Shown here: one piece after another, positions 38,056-46,766 of the stretch
Layout of the letters: every line of letters begins with the position of its first letter
Numbering within the stretch: the stretch's first letter is position 1
Source of the DNA: Burkholderiales bacterium
GTDB taxonomy: Bacteria; Pseudomonadota; Gammaproteobacteria; Burkholderiales; Burkholderiaceae_C
DNA: 64,000 bases
Reading direction: 5' to 3'
NCBI GenBank assembly: GCA_016213265.1
Contig: JACRBA010000042.1
Location: forward strand, 1 to 64,000
Program-made: the position numbers and the translations under genes
The notes under the pieces: model-generated
What the model saw: the letters and a program-made list of their open reading frames with translations, nothing else
Told to the model about the DNA's origin: nothing
The model's database searches: none

Positions 38056-38234
38056 GTGTCCACCGCAAACCGTGGGCCGCATTCCTGAACCCAGGGGATT
38101 CAGGTGGGCGAGGTCAGCACCGGCGTCGGGTTCATCTGACGCGAGACGATCACACCAACCGGGCAATGTTCCAAGCCCCGGCTCATATGAGCATCGGTTC
38201 AAGGAAATATAAAACCCACGCGGATGCGATGGAC
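38056..38234 (-). ncRNA. ssrS: 6S RNA (SsrS)
   Basis: About 179 bases between zapA and the EVE gene. The ends pair as expected for the closing stem: TCCA, CCGC and GTGGG at the 5' side with CCCAC, GCGG and TGGA at the 3' side. Inside are CTTGAACCGATGC…, GGGGCTTGGAACATTGCCC and the late hairpin CCTGAA-TCCCCTGG-GTTCAGG. A perfect palindrome GCTCATATGAGC sits at 38181-38192. TAGAAT at 38241-38246 is a good -10. 6S RNA sequesters sigma-70 RNA polymerase in stationary phase. Placement beside zapA is the standard locus. Ends are approximate. Confidence 0.82.
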
Positions 38235-38240
38235 GGGTCC

Positions 38241-38246
38241 ATTCTA
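38241..38246 (-). promoter_or_regulatory. candidate -10 box of the 6S RNA gene (TAGAAT)
   Basis: TAGAAT on the minus strand, seven bases before the predicted 5' end of 6S RNA and downstream of the zapA stop. Confidence 0.55.
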
Positions 38247-38289
38247 GGCCGAGGTGCAGGCCCCTGGCGTAGGAAACCACGCCGCCGCG

Positions 38290-38628
38290 TCAGAGGAGTT
38301 GGCCGTCGTTGCCGAGGATGCCGTCCACGCGCATGATGAGCGACTCGATAAGCGCTTCGGATTCGGCGGCGCCCGCCGGGGTGGCCGTCGAGTCGGCCAG
38401 GGTGCGCGGTGCGACGGTGGCCGGCGCCGGCCGCTCGGCCAGCCGGTAGGCGAGGTTCAGTGCCGCCAGCACGGCCATGCGCTCCCGGGCCTTCACCTTG
38501 CCCGCATCGCGGATGGCGCTCATCTCCTGGTCCACGGTGGCCACGGCCGCCTGCAGCAGCGCCTCGCCGCCGTCCGGGCAGCCCAGCAGGTAGCTCTGGC
38601 CGAGGATGGTGACTTCGATCTGCTTCAT
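38290..38628 (-). CDS. zapA: cell division protein ZapA
   Basis: ZapA bundles FtsZ filaments at midcell. The 112-residue protein begins MKQIEVTILGQSYLLGCPDGGEALLQAAVATVDQEMSAIRD, the diagnostic domain, followed by RERMAVLAALNLAYRLAE. A coiled-coil C-terminus is interrupted by an Ala/Pro-rich insert (RPAPATVAPRTLADSTATPAG). Its start overlaps the stop of the upstream small coiled-coil gene (ATGA), so they are coexpressed. Confidence 0.93.
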   Translation of the reverse strand: MKQIEVTILGQSYLLGCPDGGEALLQAAVATVDQEMSAIRDAGKVKARERMAVLAALNLAYRLAERPAPATVAPRTLADSTATPAGAAESEALIESLIMRVDGILGNDGQLL

Positions 38629-38843
38629 TCAGCGCCTCCGGCCCGGGCCCCAGGGTCAGCCGGCAACCGGTCGAGCAGGGCGTCGATGCGCGCCCGCGCC
38701 GCAGCCAGCCGGGAGCGCAGGCTGTCGCGCTCCGCGGTCATGGCCTGCAGCTGTTCGTTGAGCAGTGCGTTGGTGCGGGCGAGTTCCTCGTGGCGCAGCA
38801 CGAGGCGGTCGATCCGCTCGGCAAGATCCGGCAGGCGAGACAT
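38625..38843 (-). CDS. small coiled-coil protein, ZapB-like (TIGR02449 family)
   Basis: A 72-residue protein that is nearly all coiled coil: DLAERIDRLVLRHEELARTNALLNEQLQAMTAERDSLRSRLAAARARIDALLDRL. The family is always found upstream of zapA in Betaproteobacteria and related groups. Its resemblance to ZapB suggests a divisome role with ZapA, but this is inference. A TACAAT box (38876-38881) precedes it by 32 bases. Confidence 0.85.
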   Translation of the reverse strand: MSRLPDLAERIDRLVLRHEELARTNALLNEQLQAMTAERDSLRSRLAAARARIDALLDRLPADPGARAGGAE

Positions 38844-38875
38844 GGGCCCAGGGCGTGGCGGTGGGGGAAGCGGCC

Positions 38876-38881
38876 ATTGTA
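38876..38881 (-). promoter_or_regulatory. candidate -10 box of the zapB-like/zapA operon (TACAAT)
   Basis: TACAAT on the minus strand, 32 bases before the start codon of the ZapB-like gene. No clear -35. Confidence 0.4.
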
Positions 38882-38944
38882 GGGGCCGGTGCTAGCATCC
38901 CGGCCGCCTTCCCGAGCCCCCTGCCAGCGCCCCCCTGCCGTCCC

Positions 38945-39868
38945 ATGCCGACCCCTGTCCTGCGCTGGAGCCTGGCCATCGGGGCCGCCACAGGGGTCGT
39001 CCTGGCCGCCGTGCTCGCGGGCAGTGGCGGGTGGGACCCCGAGCTGGTTCGCCTGCTGCGCGGGCCGCGTGTGCTCGCCGCCGCCGGGGTGGGCGCCTTG
39101 CTGGCGCTGGCCGGCCTGGTGATGCAGGTGCTGCTGCGCAACCCGCTGGCCGACCCGTACGTGCTCGGCACCTCGGGCGGCGCCTCCGTCGGCGCGCTGG
39201 GTGCGTTGCTGCTGGGGCTGCCGCTGTGGGCCGGCGCGGGGGGCGGCGCGCTGGCGGCGGGGGCCTTGCTGCTGTTGCTGGCCCGCTCGGCGCTGGCGGC
39301 GAGTGACGACGCTTCGCCCCGGCTCATTCTGGTGGGGGCCATGTTGGCGGCGCTGTTCGGCGCCGTGGCCACGCTGCTGCTCATGCTCACGCCTGACGAG
39401 CGGCTGCGCGGCGCCATCTTCTGGCTCGTGGGGGACCTGTCGGCCGCGCAGGACCGCGGCATGGCCGGGGTGGGCGCGCTGGCGCTGCTCGCGCTGCTGT
39501 GCGCGCGCGGCCGCTCGGTGGACCGGCTGATGCTCGGCACCGAGGCCGCCGGCCTGCTGGGCGAGCCCGTGCGCCGCTTGCGGCTGGAGCTGCTGGTGGC
39601 CGCGTCGCTGGCCGTGGGGCTTGCCGTGTCCACCGCCGGCGCCATCGGCTTCGTCGGCCTGGTGGTGCCGCAGGCGTGGCGGCTGATGGGCGTGCACGAC
39701 ACGCGCGAGCTGGCCGGCCTGTCGGCCATCGGCGGCGCCACCGTGCTCGTGGCGGCCGATCTGCTGGCGCGCACGGCAGTGGCCCCGATGGAGCTGCCGG
39801 TGGGGGCGGTGATGGCCCTGGTGGGCGCGCCGTGCTTCATCGCGCTGCTGCTGAGGGGCCCCCGGTGA
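38945..39868 (+). CDS. FecCD-family ABC permease (BtuC-like)
   Basis: A 307-residue membrane subunit of a vitamin B12 or ferric-siderophore importer. Family motifs are LRGPRVLAAAGVGALLALAGLVMQVLLRNPLADPYVLGTSGGASVGAL, FWLVGDLS and AGAIGFVGLVVPQAWRLMGVHDTREL (coupling helix). No binding protein gene, TonB receptor gene or cobalamin riboswitch is adjacent; only 100 bases separate it from the divergent zapB-like gene. B12 is plausible because QueG in this genome needs cobalamin, but siderophore uptake cannot be excluded. The ATPase gene overlaps its stop. Confidence 0.9.
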   Translation: MPTPVLRWSLAIGAATGVVLAAVLAGSGGWDPELVRLLRGPRVLAAAGVGALLALAGLVMQVLLRNPLADPYVLGTSGGASVGALGALLLGLPLWAGAGGGALAAGALLLLLARSALAASDDASPRLILVGAMLAALFGAVATLLLMLTPDERLRGAIFWLVGDLSAAQDRGMAGVGALALLALLCARGRSVDRLMLGTEAAGLLGEPVRRLRLELLVAASLAVGLAVSTAGAIGFVGLVVPQAWRLMGVHDTRELAGLSAIGGATVLVAADLLARTAVAPMELPVGAVMALVGAPCFIALLLRGPR

Positions 39869-40614
39869 GCGGGCACGAGGCCCCCCTGCTGGAGGTGAGC
39901 GGCCTGTCGCTGCAGTCCGGCGGGCGCTGCCTGCTGCGTGGGCTGGACTGGCAGGTGCGGGCCGGCGAGCGCTGGTGTCTCATCGGTCGCAACGCGGCCG
40001 GCAAGAGCAGCCTGCTGCGCGCGCTGGCGGGCTTGGCGGTGCCTGGACGCGAGGGCGAGGTACGCTGGGCGGAGCGCCCTCAGGCCAGCTGGTCGGCCGC
40101 CGAGGCGGCGGCCTGGCGGGCGTGGATGCCGCAGCAGTCGACCGACCGCTTCGCGCTGCCGGTGCGGCGTCTCATGGAGTTGTCCGTGGTGCGCCCCGAC
40201 GCCGGGGCCGATGCGATGACGCTGCTGGCCGGCCTGGACGTGGCCGAGCTGGCCGACCGTGCCGTGACCCAGCTCTCCGGAGGCGAGCGCCAGCGCGTGG
40301 CGCTGGCGCAGACGGCCGCGCAAGGGGCGGCGCTGATGCTGCTGGACGAGCCGATCGCCTTCCAGGACCCCACGCACCAGGGCCTGGTGGCCCGCTGGCT
40401 GGCGGCCTGGGTCGATGCGCGGCCTGACCGGGCCTGGGTGGCCAGCAGCCACGACATCCACTGGGTGGGCCGCGCCGCCACGCACGTGCTGGCGCTGTGG
40501 GGCGACGGCCGTTGGCGCGCCGGCCCCGTGGCCGACATGCTCGACGCGCCGACGCTGCAGGCGATCTACGGCTGCGACTGGCTCGCCGCGGGCGGCAGCT
40601 GGCTGCCGGCCTGA
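39865..40614 (+). CDS. ABC transporter ATP-binding protein (BtuD-like)
   Basis: A 249-residue ATPase partner of the upstream FecCD permease. Walker A is GRNAAGKSS at 41-49, the Q-loop MPQQSTDRF, signature LSGGERQRVALAQ and Walker B LMLLDEPIAFQDP, with the switch His in SSHDIHWV. The start is GTG, overlapping the permease stop (GTGA). The 3' end overlaps the convergent mltB coding region by 49 bases, which is unusually long for convergent genes. Confidence 0.9.
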   Translation: MSGHEAPLLEVSGLSLQSGGRCLLRGLDWQVRAGERWCLIGRNAAGKSSLLRALAGLAVPGREGEVRWAERPQASWSAAEAAAWRAWMPQQSTDRFALPVRRLMELSVVRPDAGADAMTLLAGLDVAELADRAVTQLSGGERQRVALAQTAAQGAALMLLDEPIAFQDPTHQGLVARWLAAWVDARPDRAWVASSHDIHWVGRAATHVLALWGDGRWRAGPVADMLDAPTLQAIYGCDWLAAGGSWLPA

Positions 40615-41759
40615 GCCGGCTCGGGCGGCGGCACCGGCCGTGGCGCATCGGCCTCGGGGCGCATCTGCTTCAGCGCCCGGGCCAGCTCGATGACGGCCAG
40701 CGCGTAGTAGCTCGACCAGTTGTAGCGCGTGACCACGTAGAAGTTGCGCGTGCCGGCCACGTAGCTGGGTGGCGCGTCTCCATTGAACAGCTGCACCAGG
40801 GCCAGCGGGCCGTTGTGGCGGCGGCCGGCGTCGTCGAGCAGCGCGCCGCGCTCGGCGAACTGCGCGGTGGTGAAGCTGGGCACGATGTCCGGCGCCAGCA
40901 GCACGGCGCGGTCGGCCGCGTCCTCGGGCGGCCGCACGCCGTAGTGGGTGGGCAGGCCCTGCTCCCAGCCGAACTGGGCGAAGTAGTGGGCGATGCTGCC
41001 CACGGTGTCGGCCGCGCTCTGGTCCAGGTCGATGTGGCCATCCGCGTCGAAATCCACGGCGTAGCGCAGCAGGGTGCTGGGCATGAACTGCGGCAGCCCC
41101 ATGGCGCCCGCGTAGGAGCCCTTGACCGCTTGCGGGTCGCGCCCCTCGGTGGCGCACCAGTGCAGGAAGGCCTCCAGCTCCGCGCGGTAGAAGCCGCTGC
41201 GGTCGGACCGGCCGCTGGGGAAGTCGAACGCCAGCGTGGCGAGCGCGTCGATCACCTTGAAGTTGCCGCGGATGCGGCCATAGAAGGTCTCCACGCCCAC
41301 GATGGCCACCACCATCTCGGCGGGCACCCCCCAGCGTGCCTGGGCCTGCTGCAGCCACACCTCGTTCGCCTGCCACCAGCGCAGGCCGGCCTGGATGCGC
41401 TGCGGCTCGATGAAGCGTTCGCGGTAGGCGGCCCAGTTCTTGGCCGACGGGGTGGCGGCGGGCATCACCAGCCGGGCGACGCTGGGCTGGTAGCGCGCCT
41501 GGGCCAGCTGGGCGATCGCCCAGTCGGCATCGAAGCCGCGCTGTTCCGCGGCCTGGCGCGCAAAGGCCACCACGTCATCGCGCCGGCCGTACAGCACCAC
41601 GTCCGGTGCGCTGTCGTGCCGCACGGCGGCGCGTGAGGCGGTGGGCGCGGCAGGAGCGGCCCAGGCCGGCGAGGTGGACCACCCGCACAGGGCGGCGGCC
41701 AGGGTGGCGATGGCGTGCGGCGACCACGCGGCCAGGGAGCAAGGGGCACGGAGAGTCAT
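40566..41759 (-). CDS. mltB: lytic murein transglycosylase B (MltB family)
   Basis: Cleaves the MurNAc-GlcNAc bond with formation of 1,6-anhydro ends. The 397-residue protein has a signal peptide ending near PAWA; no convincing lipobox is present, so it may be soluble, like SltB-type members. Catalytic Glu157 lies in VGVETFYGRIRG, followed by SGFYRAELEAFLHW and GSYAGAMGLPQFMPSTLLRYAVDFDADGHIDL. The C-terminal 30 residues are Pro/Gln-rich and lie over the btuD-like gene. Its ATG overlaps the stop of the transglutaminase gene. Confidence 0.93.
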   Translation of the reverse strand: MTLRAPCSLAAWSPHAIATLAAALCGWSTSPAWAAPAAPTASRAAVRHDSAPDVVLYGRRDDVVAFARQAAEQRGFDADWAIAQLAQARYQPSVARLVMPAATPSAKNWAAYRERFIEPQRIQAGLRWWQANEVWLQQAQARWGVPAEMVVAIVGVETFYGRIRGNFKVIDALATLAFDFPSGRSDRSGFYRAELEAFLHWCATEGRDPQAVKGSYAGAMGLPQFMPSTLLRYAVDFDADGHIDLDQSAADTVGSIAHYFAQFGWEQGLPTHYGVRPPEDAADRAVLLAPDIVPSFTTAQFAERGALLDDAGRRHNGPLALVQLFNGDAPPSYVAGTRNFYVVTRYNWSSYYALAVIELARALKQMRPEADAPRPVPPPEPAQAGSQLPPAASQSQP

Positions 41760-43834
41760 TGGCCGGGATTATCCCGGGGCACTTCGGCCAGCGCCGCATC
41801 GAACCGGGCCCACCACCCCGCGGGCAGGCCTTCCTCGCCGCCTCGGCCGTAGCGGTGCTGCTCCAGCGCCAGCAGTGCGTCGGCCGCCGCGCCTGCCGCC
41901 GCGCCGTGCCGCTGCCGCAACCGATCGGCCAGGGCGCGCAGGCTGTCGGCGGGCGCCAGGGTCACGCCATGCCGCGCCACGCGGCGCGCCATGCGCAGGC
42001 GCAGGCGCTGCCAGGGCGTGCGCCGCCGGCCGTCCAGCCAGGCCCACAGGGCACCCAGGCCGCCGGCCACGGCGAACAGGCCCACGAGCACGCGCGCCAC
42101 GGTGGCGAGATCGGGCGACTCGACGCCCAACTGGCCCAGCAGCCGGAACTGCTCGCGCTTGCCGTAGCCCAGCACCCACTGCGTCCAGCGCTGATCCAGC
42201 CCTTCGGCCCAGCGGCGCAACTGCTGTCGCAGGCCGGGCGTGACCGCCTCCATCGCCCCGCCGAAGAGCCCCGGCGGCGGCTCCAGCGCGGCGCTGCGCA
42301 GGATGCGCTCCGGGGCAACGGCGGCGGTGGGGTCGGCGCGCGTCCAGCCGCGCTGTTCGTCCCAGTACTCCACCCAGGCGTGCGCGTGGCTCTGGCGCAC
42401 GGCGTACCAGCCGTCCACCGCCAGCACGTCGGTGCCCTGGTAGCCCGTGACAATGCGCGCGGGCACGGCCATGGCGCGCAGGGCCACCGCCAGGGCCGAG
42501 GCGTAGTGTTCACAGAAGCCGGCCCGCCGGTCGAACCAGAACTCGTCCACCGGGTCGTCGCCGTAGCTGCCCGGGGCCAGCGTGTACACGAAGGGCTCGC
42601 GGCGAATGTGGGCCAGCACGGCCTGCGCACGTTCGCGGGCGCCCGAGCCGGCCGGCAGCCGCGTCTGCAAGGCGCTGGCCCAGGCGCGCAGCCGCGGGTG
42701 CCGTTCGGGCGGCAGCACCGTGAGCGCGCGCCGCGCCGAGGGGCGCAGCGGGGACATGGCGGGCGGCTGCAGGTCGGCCCGCGCCGAGAGCAGCACCCGC
42801 TCACCCAGCGGCCGCGACAGGCGCCACTGGCCCTCGGCATCCGGCTGGCCGGGCAGGAGCGCCAGCGGCGCCGATGCCGTGGGCGGCGAGCGGGTGCCGT
42901 CCAGCAGGGGCAGCCACGGCACCCGCAGCGGCTCCATCACCATCTCGTAGGCGTAGATGGGCGTCGGGTTGGCCGCGGCGGGGTCAAGGGGCGGGGGGCT
43001 TCCGGCCCGCAGCGGGGAGAAGGTGTCCACCCGCCACTGGCGGCCGTCGTAGTCGCTGAGCACCGGCCCGCGGAAGTACAGGGCTTCGGCCGGCGGCGCC
43101 CCGGCGGTGAAGCGCAGGCGCATGGCGATGCTGTCGTCGTTGGCGAGCTGGGCCACGTCGCCGAGCTGCAGGGTGTCGGACAGGCCGGTGCGTGCCCCTG
43201 CACCGGGCATGGCCCACAGCGGCCCGATGCGGGGGAAGAGCAGGAACAGCGCCACCATCACCGGCGTGCCCAGCAGCGCGGCGCGGCCGGCCACCGCGGC
43301 CGCCGTGCGCAGGCGCGGACGCCCGGTGGGCATGTGGGCGAGCGTCAGGGCCGTCAGCCAGCCCCACACCGACAAGCCCATCGCCAGCGCGGTCCAGGCC
43401 GACTGGGAGTAGAGGAACTGGGTGAGCACCAGGAAGAAGCCGAGGAAGAAGACCACGAGCGCATCCCTGCGCGCCCGCAGCTCCAGCGTCTTCAGCGCCA
43501 TCAGCACGACCAGCAGGGTCACCCCCGCCTGGCGCCCGATGAGGGTGCGCTCGGTCAGCAAGGTGAGGCCCACCGCGACCGCGAGGGTGAGCACCAGCCA
43601 GCCGCGGCCAGGCAGCGACGCCTGGCGCCAGGCCAGCCAGCCCCGCCAGCCCAGCACCGCCGTGCACAGCACGGCCACCCAGGGCGACAGGCGCAGCAGA
43701 TGGGGCAGGATGGTCCAGCCGATCACCACGAGCATGAAGAGCGTGTCGCGGCTGTCGCGGCTGGTCCCGGCCCACGCCAGGCGCCCACGGGCCAGGTAAG
43801 ACGTGCCGGGCGCGGTCACCATCTTCAGCCCCAT
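41756..43834 (-). CDS. transglutaminase-like membrane protein (TgpA/DUF3488 family)
   Basis: A 692-residue inner-membrane protein. The N-terminal third has about six hydrophobic segments (DUF3488: FLYSQSAWTALAMGLSVWGWLTALTL…). A large periplasmic transglutaminase domain follows, with the triad Cys in RAGFCEHYASALAVALR, His in SHAHAWVEYWDE and Asp in TRADPTAAV. A last transmembrane helix and a DUF4129-like tail end it. Pseudomonas TgpA of this type is essential, but its substrate is unknown. The start overlaps the DUF58 stop; the moxR-DUF58-tgpA order is the conserved operon. Confidence 0.93.
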   Translation of the reverse strand: MGLKMVTAPGTSYLARGRLAWAGTSRDSRDTLFMLVVIGWTILPHLLRLSPWVAVLCTAVLGWRGWLAWRQASLPGRGWLVLTLAVAVGLTLLTERTLIGRQAGVTLLVVLMALKTLELRARRDALVVFFLGFFLVLTQFLYSQSAWTALAMGLSVWGWLTALTLAHMPTGRPRLRTAAAVAGRAALLGTPVMVALFLLFPRIGPLWAMPGAGARTGLSDTLQLGDVAQLANDDSIAMRLRFTAGAPPAEALYFRGPVLSDYDGRQWRVDTFSPLRAGSPPPLDPAAANPTPIYAYEMVMEPLRVPWLPLLDGTRSPPTASAPLALLPGQPDAEGQWRLSRPLGERVLLSARADLQPPAMSPLRPSARRALTVLPPERHPRLRAWASALQTRLPAGSGARERAQAVLAHIRREPFVYTLAPGSYGDDPVDEFWFDRRAGFCEHYASALAVALRAMAVPARIVTGYQGTDVLAVDGWYAVRQSHAHAWVEYWDEQRGWTRADPTAAVAPERILRSAALEPPPGLFGGAMEAVTPGLRQQLRRWAEGLDQRWTQWVLGYGKREQFRLLGQLGVESPDLATVARVLVGLFAVAGGLGALWAWLDGRRRTPWQRLRLRMARRVARHGVTLAPADSLRALADRLRQRHGAAAGAAADALLALEQHRYGRGGEEGLPAGWWARFDAALAEVPRDNPGQ

Positions 43835-44793
43835 GCCGCCAGCGCCTGCAGCACGGCCTGTTGATGCGCCTGGCCCGCGCCCGGTGGGAGCTCGGCACCC
43901 GGCAGACGCAGGCCATAGCTCACCCCCTCGCGCTCGGCCCGCAGTGCCCATGCCGCCAGGCGCGAGAGCCGGGCCTCGGTGTCGGACGGGCCCGCCTGAG
44001 ACCAATCCAGCCACAGGTCGCGCCGCGCCGGTACGCGGCTCTCGCGGCTGACCAGCTCGCCGGTGCGGGCATAGGCCTTCCACGCCACCTGGCGCAGCGT
44101 GTCGCCCCGGCGCCAGGCGCGCAGGCCGTCGAACTCGCCGCCGCCCTGTCGCGCGCCACTGGCGGCAGGGCCGTCGTGCGCGGGGCCGGCGGTGGGCAGG
44201 GCAGGCCAGGGCGCCTCCGGGCGCGGGTAGATGCACAGCTGCCCCGCCGGCCGCCAGGTGGACCAGGCGCGGAACAGGCCGAACGGAAAGCGCGTTTCGA
44301 TGCGCAGCAGGGGCAGGGCGTGCAGCCCGCGACCCAGCGGCGCGGCCGTGATGGCGATGGTCGTCTGGCCCATGGCCGCCAGCTCTGCCCAAGCCAGGCC
44401 CTCGGCCCCGCGCGCGTGCACGCCCACGCCCACCCCGTGGCGCGCCGCGCCCGGGTTGGTGGCCACGATCTCCAGCGCCACCGCGTCGCCTGCGTAGGCG
44501 GGTGCGGGCGGCCTCACGTGCAGGGTGAGCCCGCGCAGGCTGGCGTGGGTGACATGCATGGACACCAGCGCGCTGCCCGAGAGCAGGAACGTGAGTGCGT
44601 AACCCAGGTTCAGCTGGTAGTTGATGGACGCCACCAGCAGCAGCAGCAAGGTGAGCCCGAAGGCCAGGCCGGCGCGCGTGGGCAGGATGTAGATGTTGCG
44701 CTGCCCCAGCTGCCAGCGCTCGGTGGGGCGGTGTCGCGCCTCCCACCACGCCTGCCAGCGCAGGCGCCAGGGGGCCCAGGGCCGGGCGGTCAT
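43825..44793 (-). CDS. DUF58 domain-containing protein
   Basis: A 322-residue membrane-anchored protein. Two N-terminal hydrophobic segments (AGLAFGLTLLLLLVASINYQLNLGYALTFLLSGSALVSM) are followed by a soluble DUF58 domain with a von Willebrand A-like fold: GEFDGLRAWRRGDTLRQVAWKAYARTGELVSRE is its hallmark. DUF58 proteins are always linked to MoxR ATPases and are thought to be their targets or adaptors. ATG 44793 is preferred; the upstream in-frame extension overlaps moxR and is not conserved-looking. Confidence 0.91.
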   Translation of the reverse strand: MTARPWAPWRLRWQAWWEARHRPTERWQLGQRNIYILPTRAGLAFGLTLLLLLVASINYQLNLGYALTFLLSGSALVSMHVTHASLRGLTLHVRPPAPAYAGDAVALEIVATNPGAARHGVGVGVHARGAEGLAWAELAAMGQTTIAITAAPLGRGLHALPLLRIETRFPFGLFRAWSTWRPAGQLCIYPRPEAPWPALPTAGPAHDGPAASGARQGGGEFDGLRAWRRGDTLRQVAWKAYARTGELVSRESRVPARRDLWLDWSQAGPSDTEARLSRLAAWALRAEREGVSYGLRLPGAELPPGAGQAHQQAVLQALAAWG

Positions 44794-44800
44794 CGGCGCC

Positions 44801-45730
<930 letters not shown>

Positions 45731-45780
45731 GGTCTCAAGACGATAACCCGAACGAGACCCCCTCGCTCCTGGCTCACGCG

Positions 45781-46716
45781 ATGACCACTGCCTACTTCAC
45801 GCACGCCGACTGCCGCGCCCACGACATGGGCCGCGGCCACCCCGAATGCCCCGCCCGGCTCGATGCCATCGAGGACCACCTGCTCGCCACGGGGCTCGAC
45901 ATCGCGCTGCACCGGGTGGACGCACCGCTGGCACGCCACGAAGACCTGATGCTCGCCCACGCCGAGGGCTACCTGCTGGAGCTGGCCGAGTTCATGCAGC
46001 AGGCCGAGGCCACCGGCGAGCACCGTGCGCTCGACCCCGACACCACCGTGTGTCCGGCCACCTGGCAGGCGGCACTGCGTGCCGCCGGAGCCGCCGTGGC
46101 CGCCACCGATGCGGTGATCGACGGCCGGGCGGAGAACGCGTTCTGCGCCGTGCGGCCGCCCGGCCACCACGCCACGCGCTCGGCGGCGATGGGCTTCTGC
46201 TTCTTCAACAACGTGGCGGTGGCGGCGCGCCATGCGCTCGACGTGCGCGGGCTGGACCGGGTGGCGATCATCGATTTCGACGTGCACCACGGCAACGGCA
46301 CCGAAGACATCATCGCGGGCGATGACCGCGTGCTGATGGTCAGCTTCTTCCAGGACCAGATCTACCCCTACTCGGGTGGGGTGCCGCTGGGCACCAACAT
46401 GGTCAACCTGCCCATCCCGGCCTACACGCGTGGCGGTGAGATCCGTGAGCTGATCGAGGCCAACTGGATGCCGCGGCTGGATGAGTTCCGCCCCCAGATG
46501 ATCTTCATTTCCGCGGGCTTCGATGCCCATCGGGAAGATGACCTGGGCCAGCTGGGCCTGGTGGAGGCCGACTACGAGTGGATCACGCTGCGCCTGATGG
46601 ACGTGGCGCGCCGCCACGCGGGCGGCCGCATCGTGTCCTGCCTGGAGGGTGGCTACGCCTTGAGCGCGCTGGCGCGCAGCGTGGCGGCGCACCTGCGGGC
46701 CCTGGCCGGCGTGTGA
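45781..46716 (+). CDS. histone deacetylase family protein
   Basis: A 311-residue class II HDAC-like amidohydrolase (acetylpolyamine or acetoin-utilisation type). Active-site features are all visible: GRGHPECPARLDAIEDHL, RPPGHHATRSAAMGFCFFNN with the catalytic His pair, VAIIDFDVHHGNGTEDI with zinc-binding Asp and His, and FISAGFDAHREDDLG with the third zinc ligand, then CLEGGYALSAL. Bacterial members deacetylate polyamines or small molecules, so the substrate here is unknown. The mscS gene follows after 50 bases. Confidence 0.92.
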   Translation: MTTAYFTHADCRAHDMGRGHPECPARLDAIEDHLLATGLDIALHRVDAPLARHEDLMLAHAEGYLLELAEFMQQAEATGEHRALDPDTTVCPATWQAALRAAGAAVAATDAVIDGRAENAFCAVRPPGHHATRSAAMGFCFFNNVAVAARHALDVRGLDRVAIIDFDVHHGNGTEDIIAGDDRVLMVSFFQDQIYPYSGGVPLGTNMVNLPIPAYTRGGEIRELIEANWMPRLDEFRPQMIFISAGFDAHREDDLGQLGLVEADYEWITLRLMDVARRHAGGRIVSCLEGGYALSALARSVAAHLRALAGV

Positions 46717-46754
46717 GCAGGTCGGCCTGACGCCGCGCCACCGGGTGGCGCTGA

Positions 46755-46760
46755 GACAAT
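46755..46760 (+). promoter_or_regulatory. candidate -10 box of mscS (GACAAT)
   Basis: GACAAT ends six bases before the mscS ATG; the gap CGCGCC has no Shine-Dalgarno. No convincing -35. Confidence 0.4.
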
Positions 46761-46766
46761 CGCGCC

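Noticed and set aside
38844-38944. Cobalamin riboswitch before the BtuC-like gene
   Set aside because: The 100-base gap is too short for the aptamer and must also hold the divergent promoter; no B12-box sequence seen.
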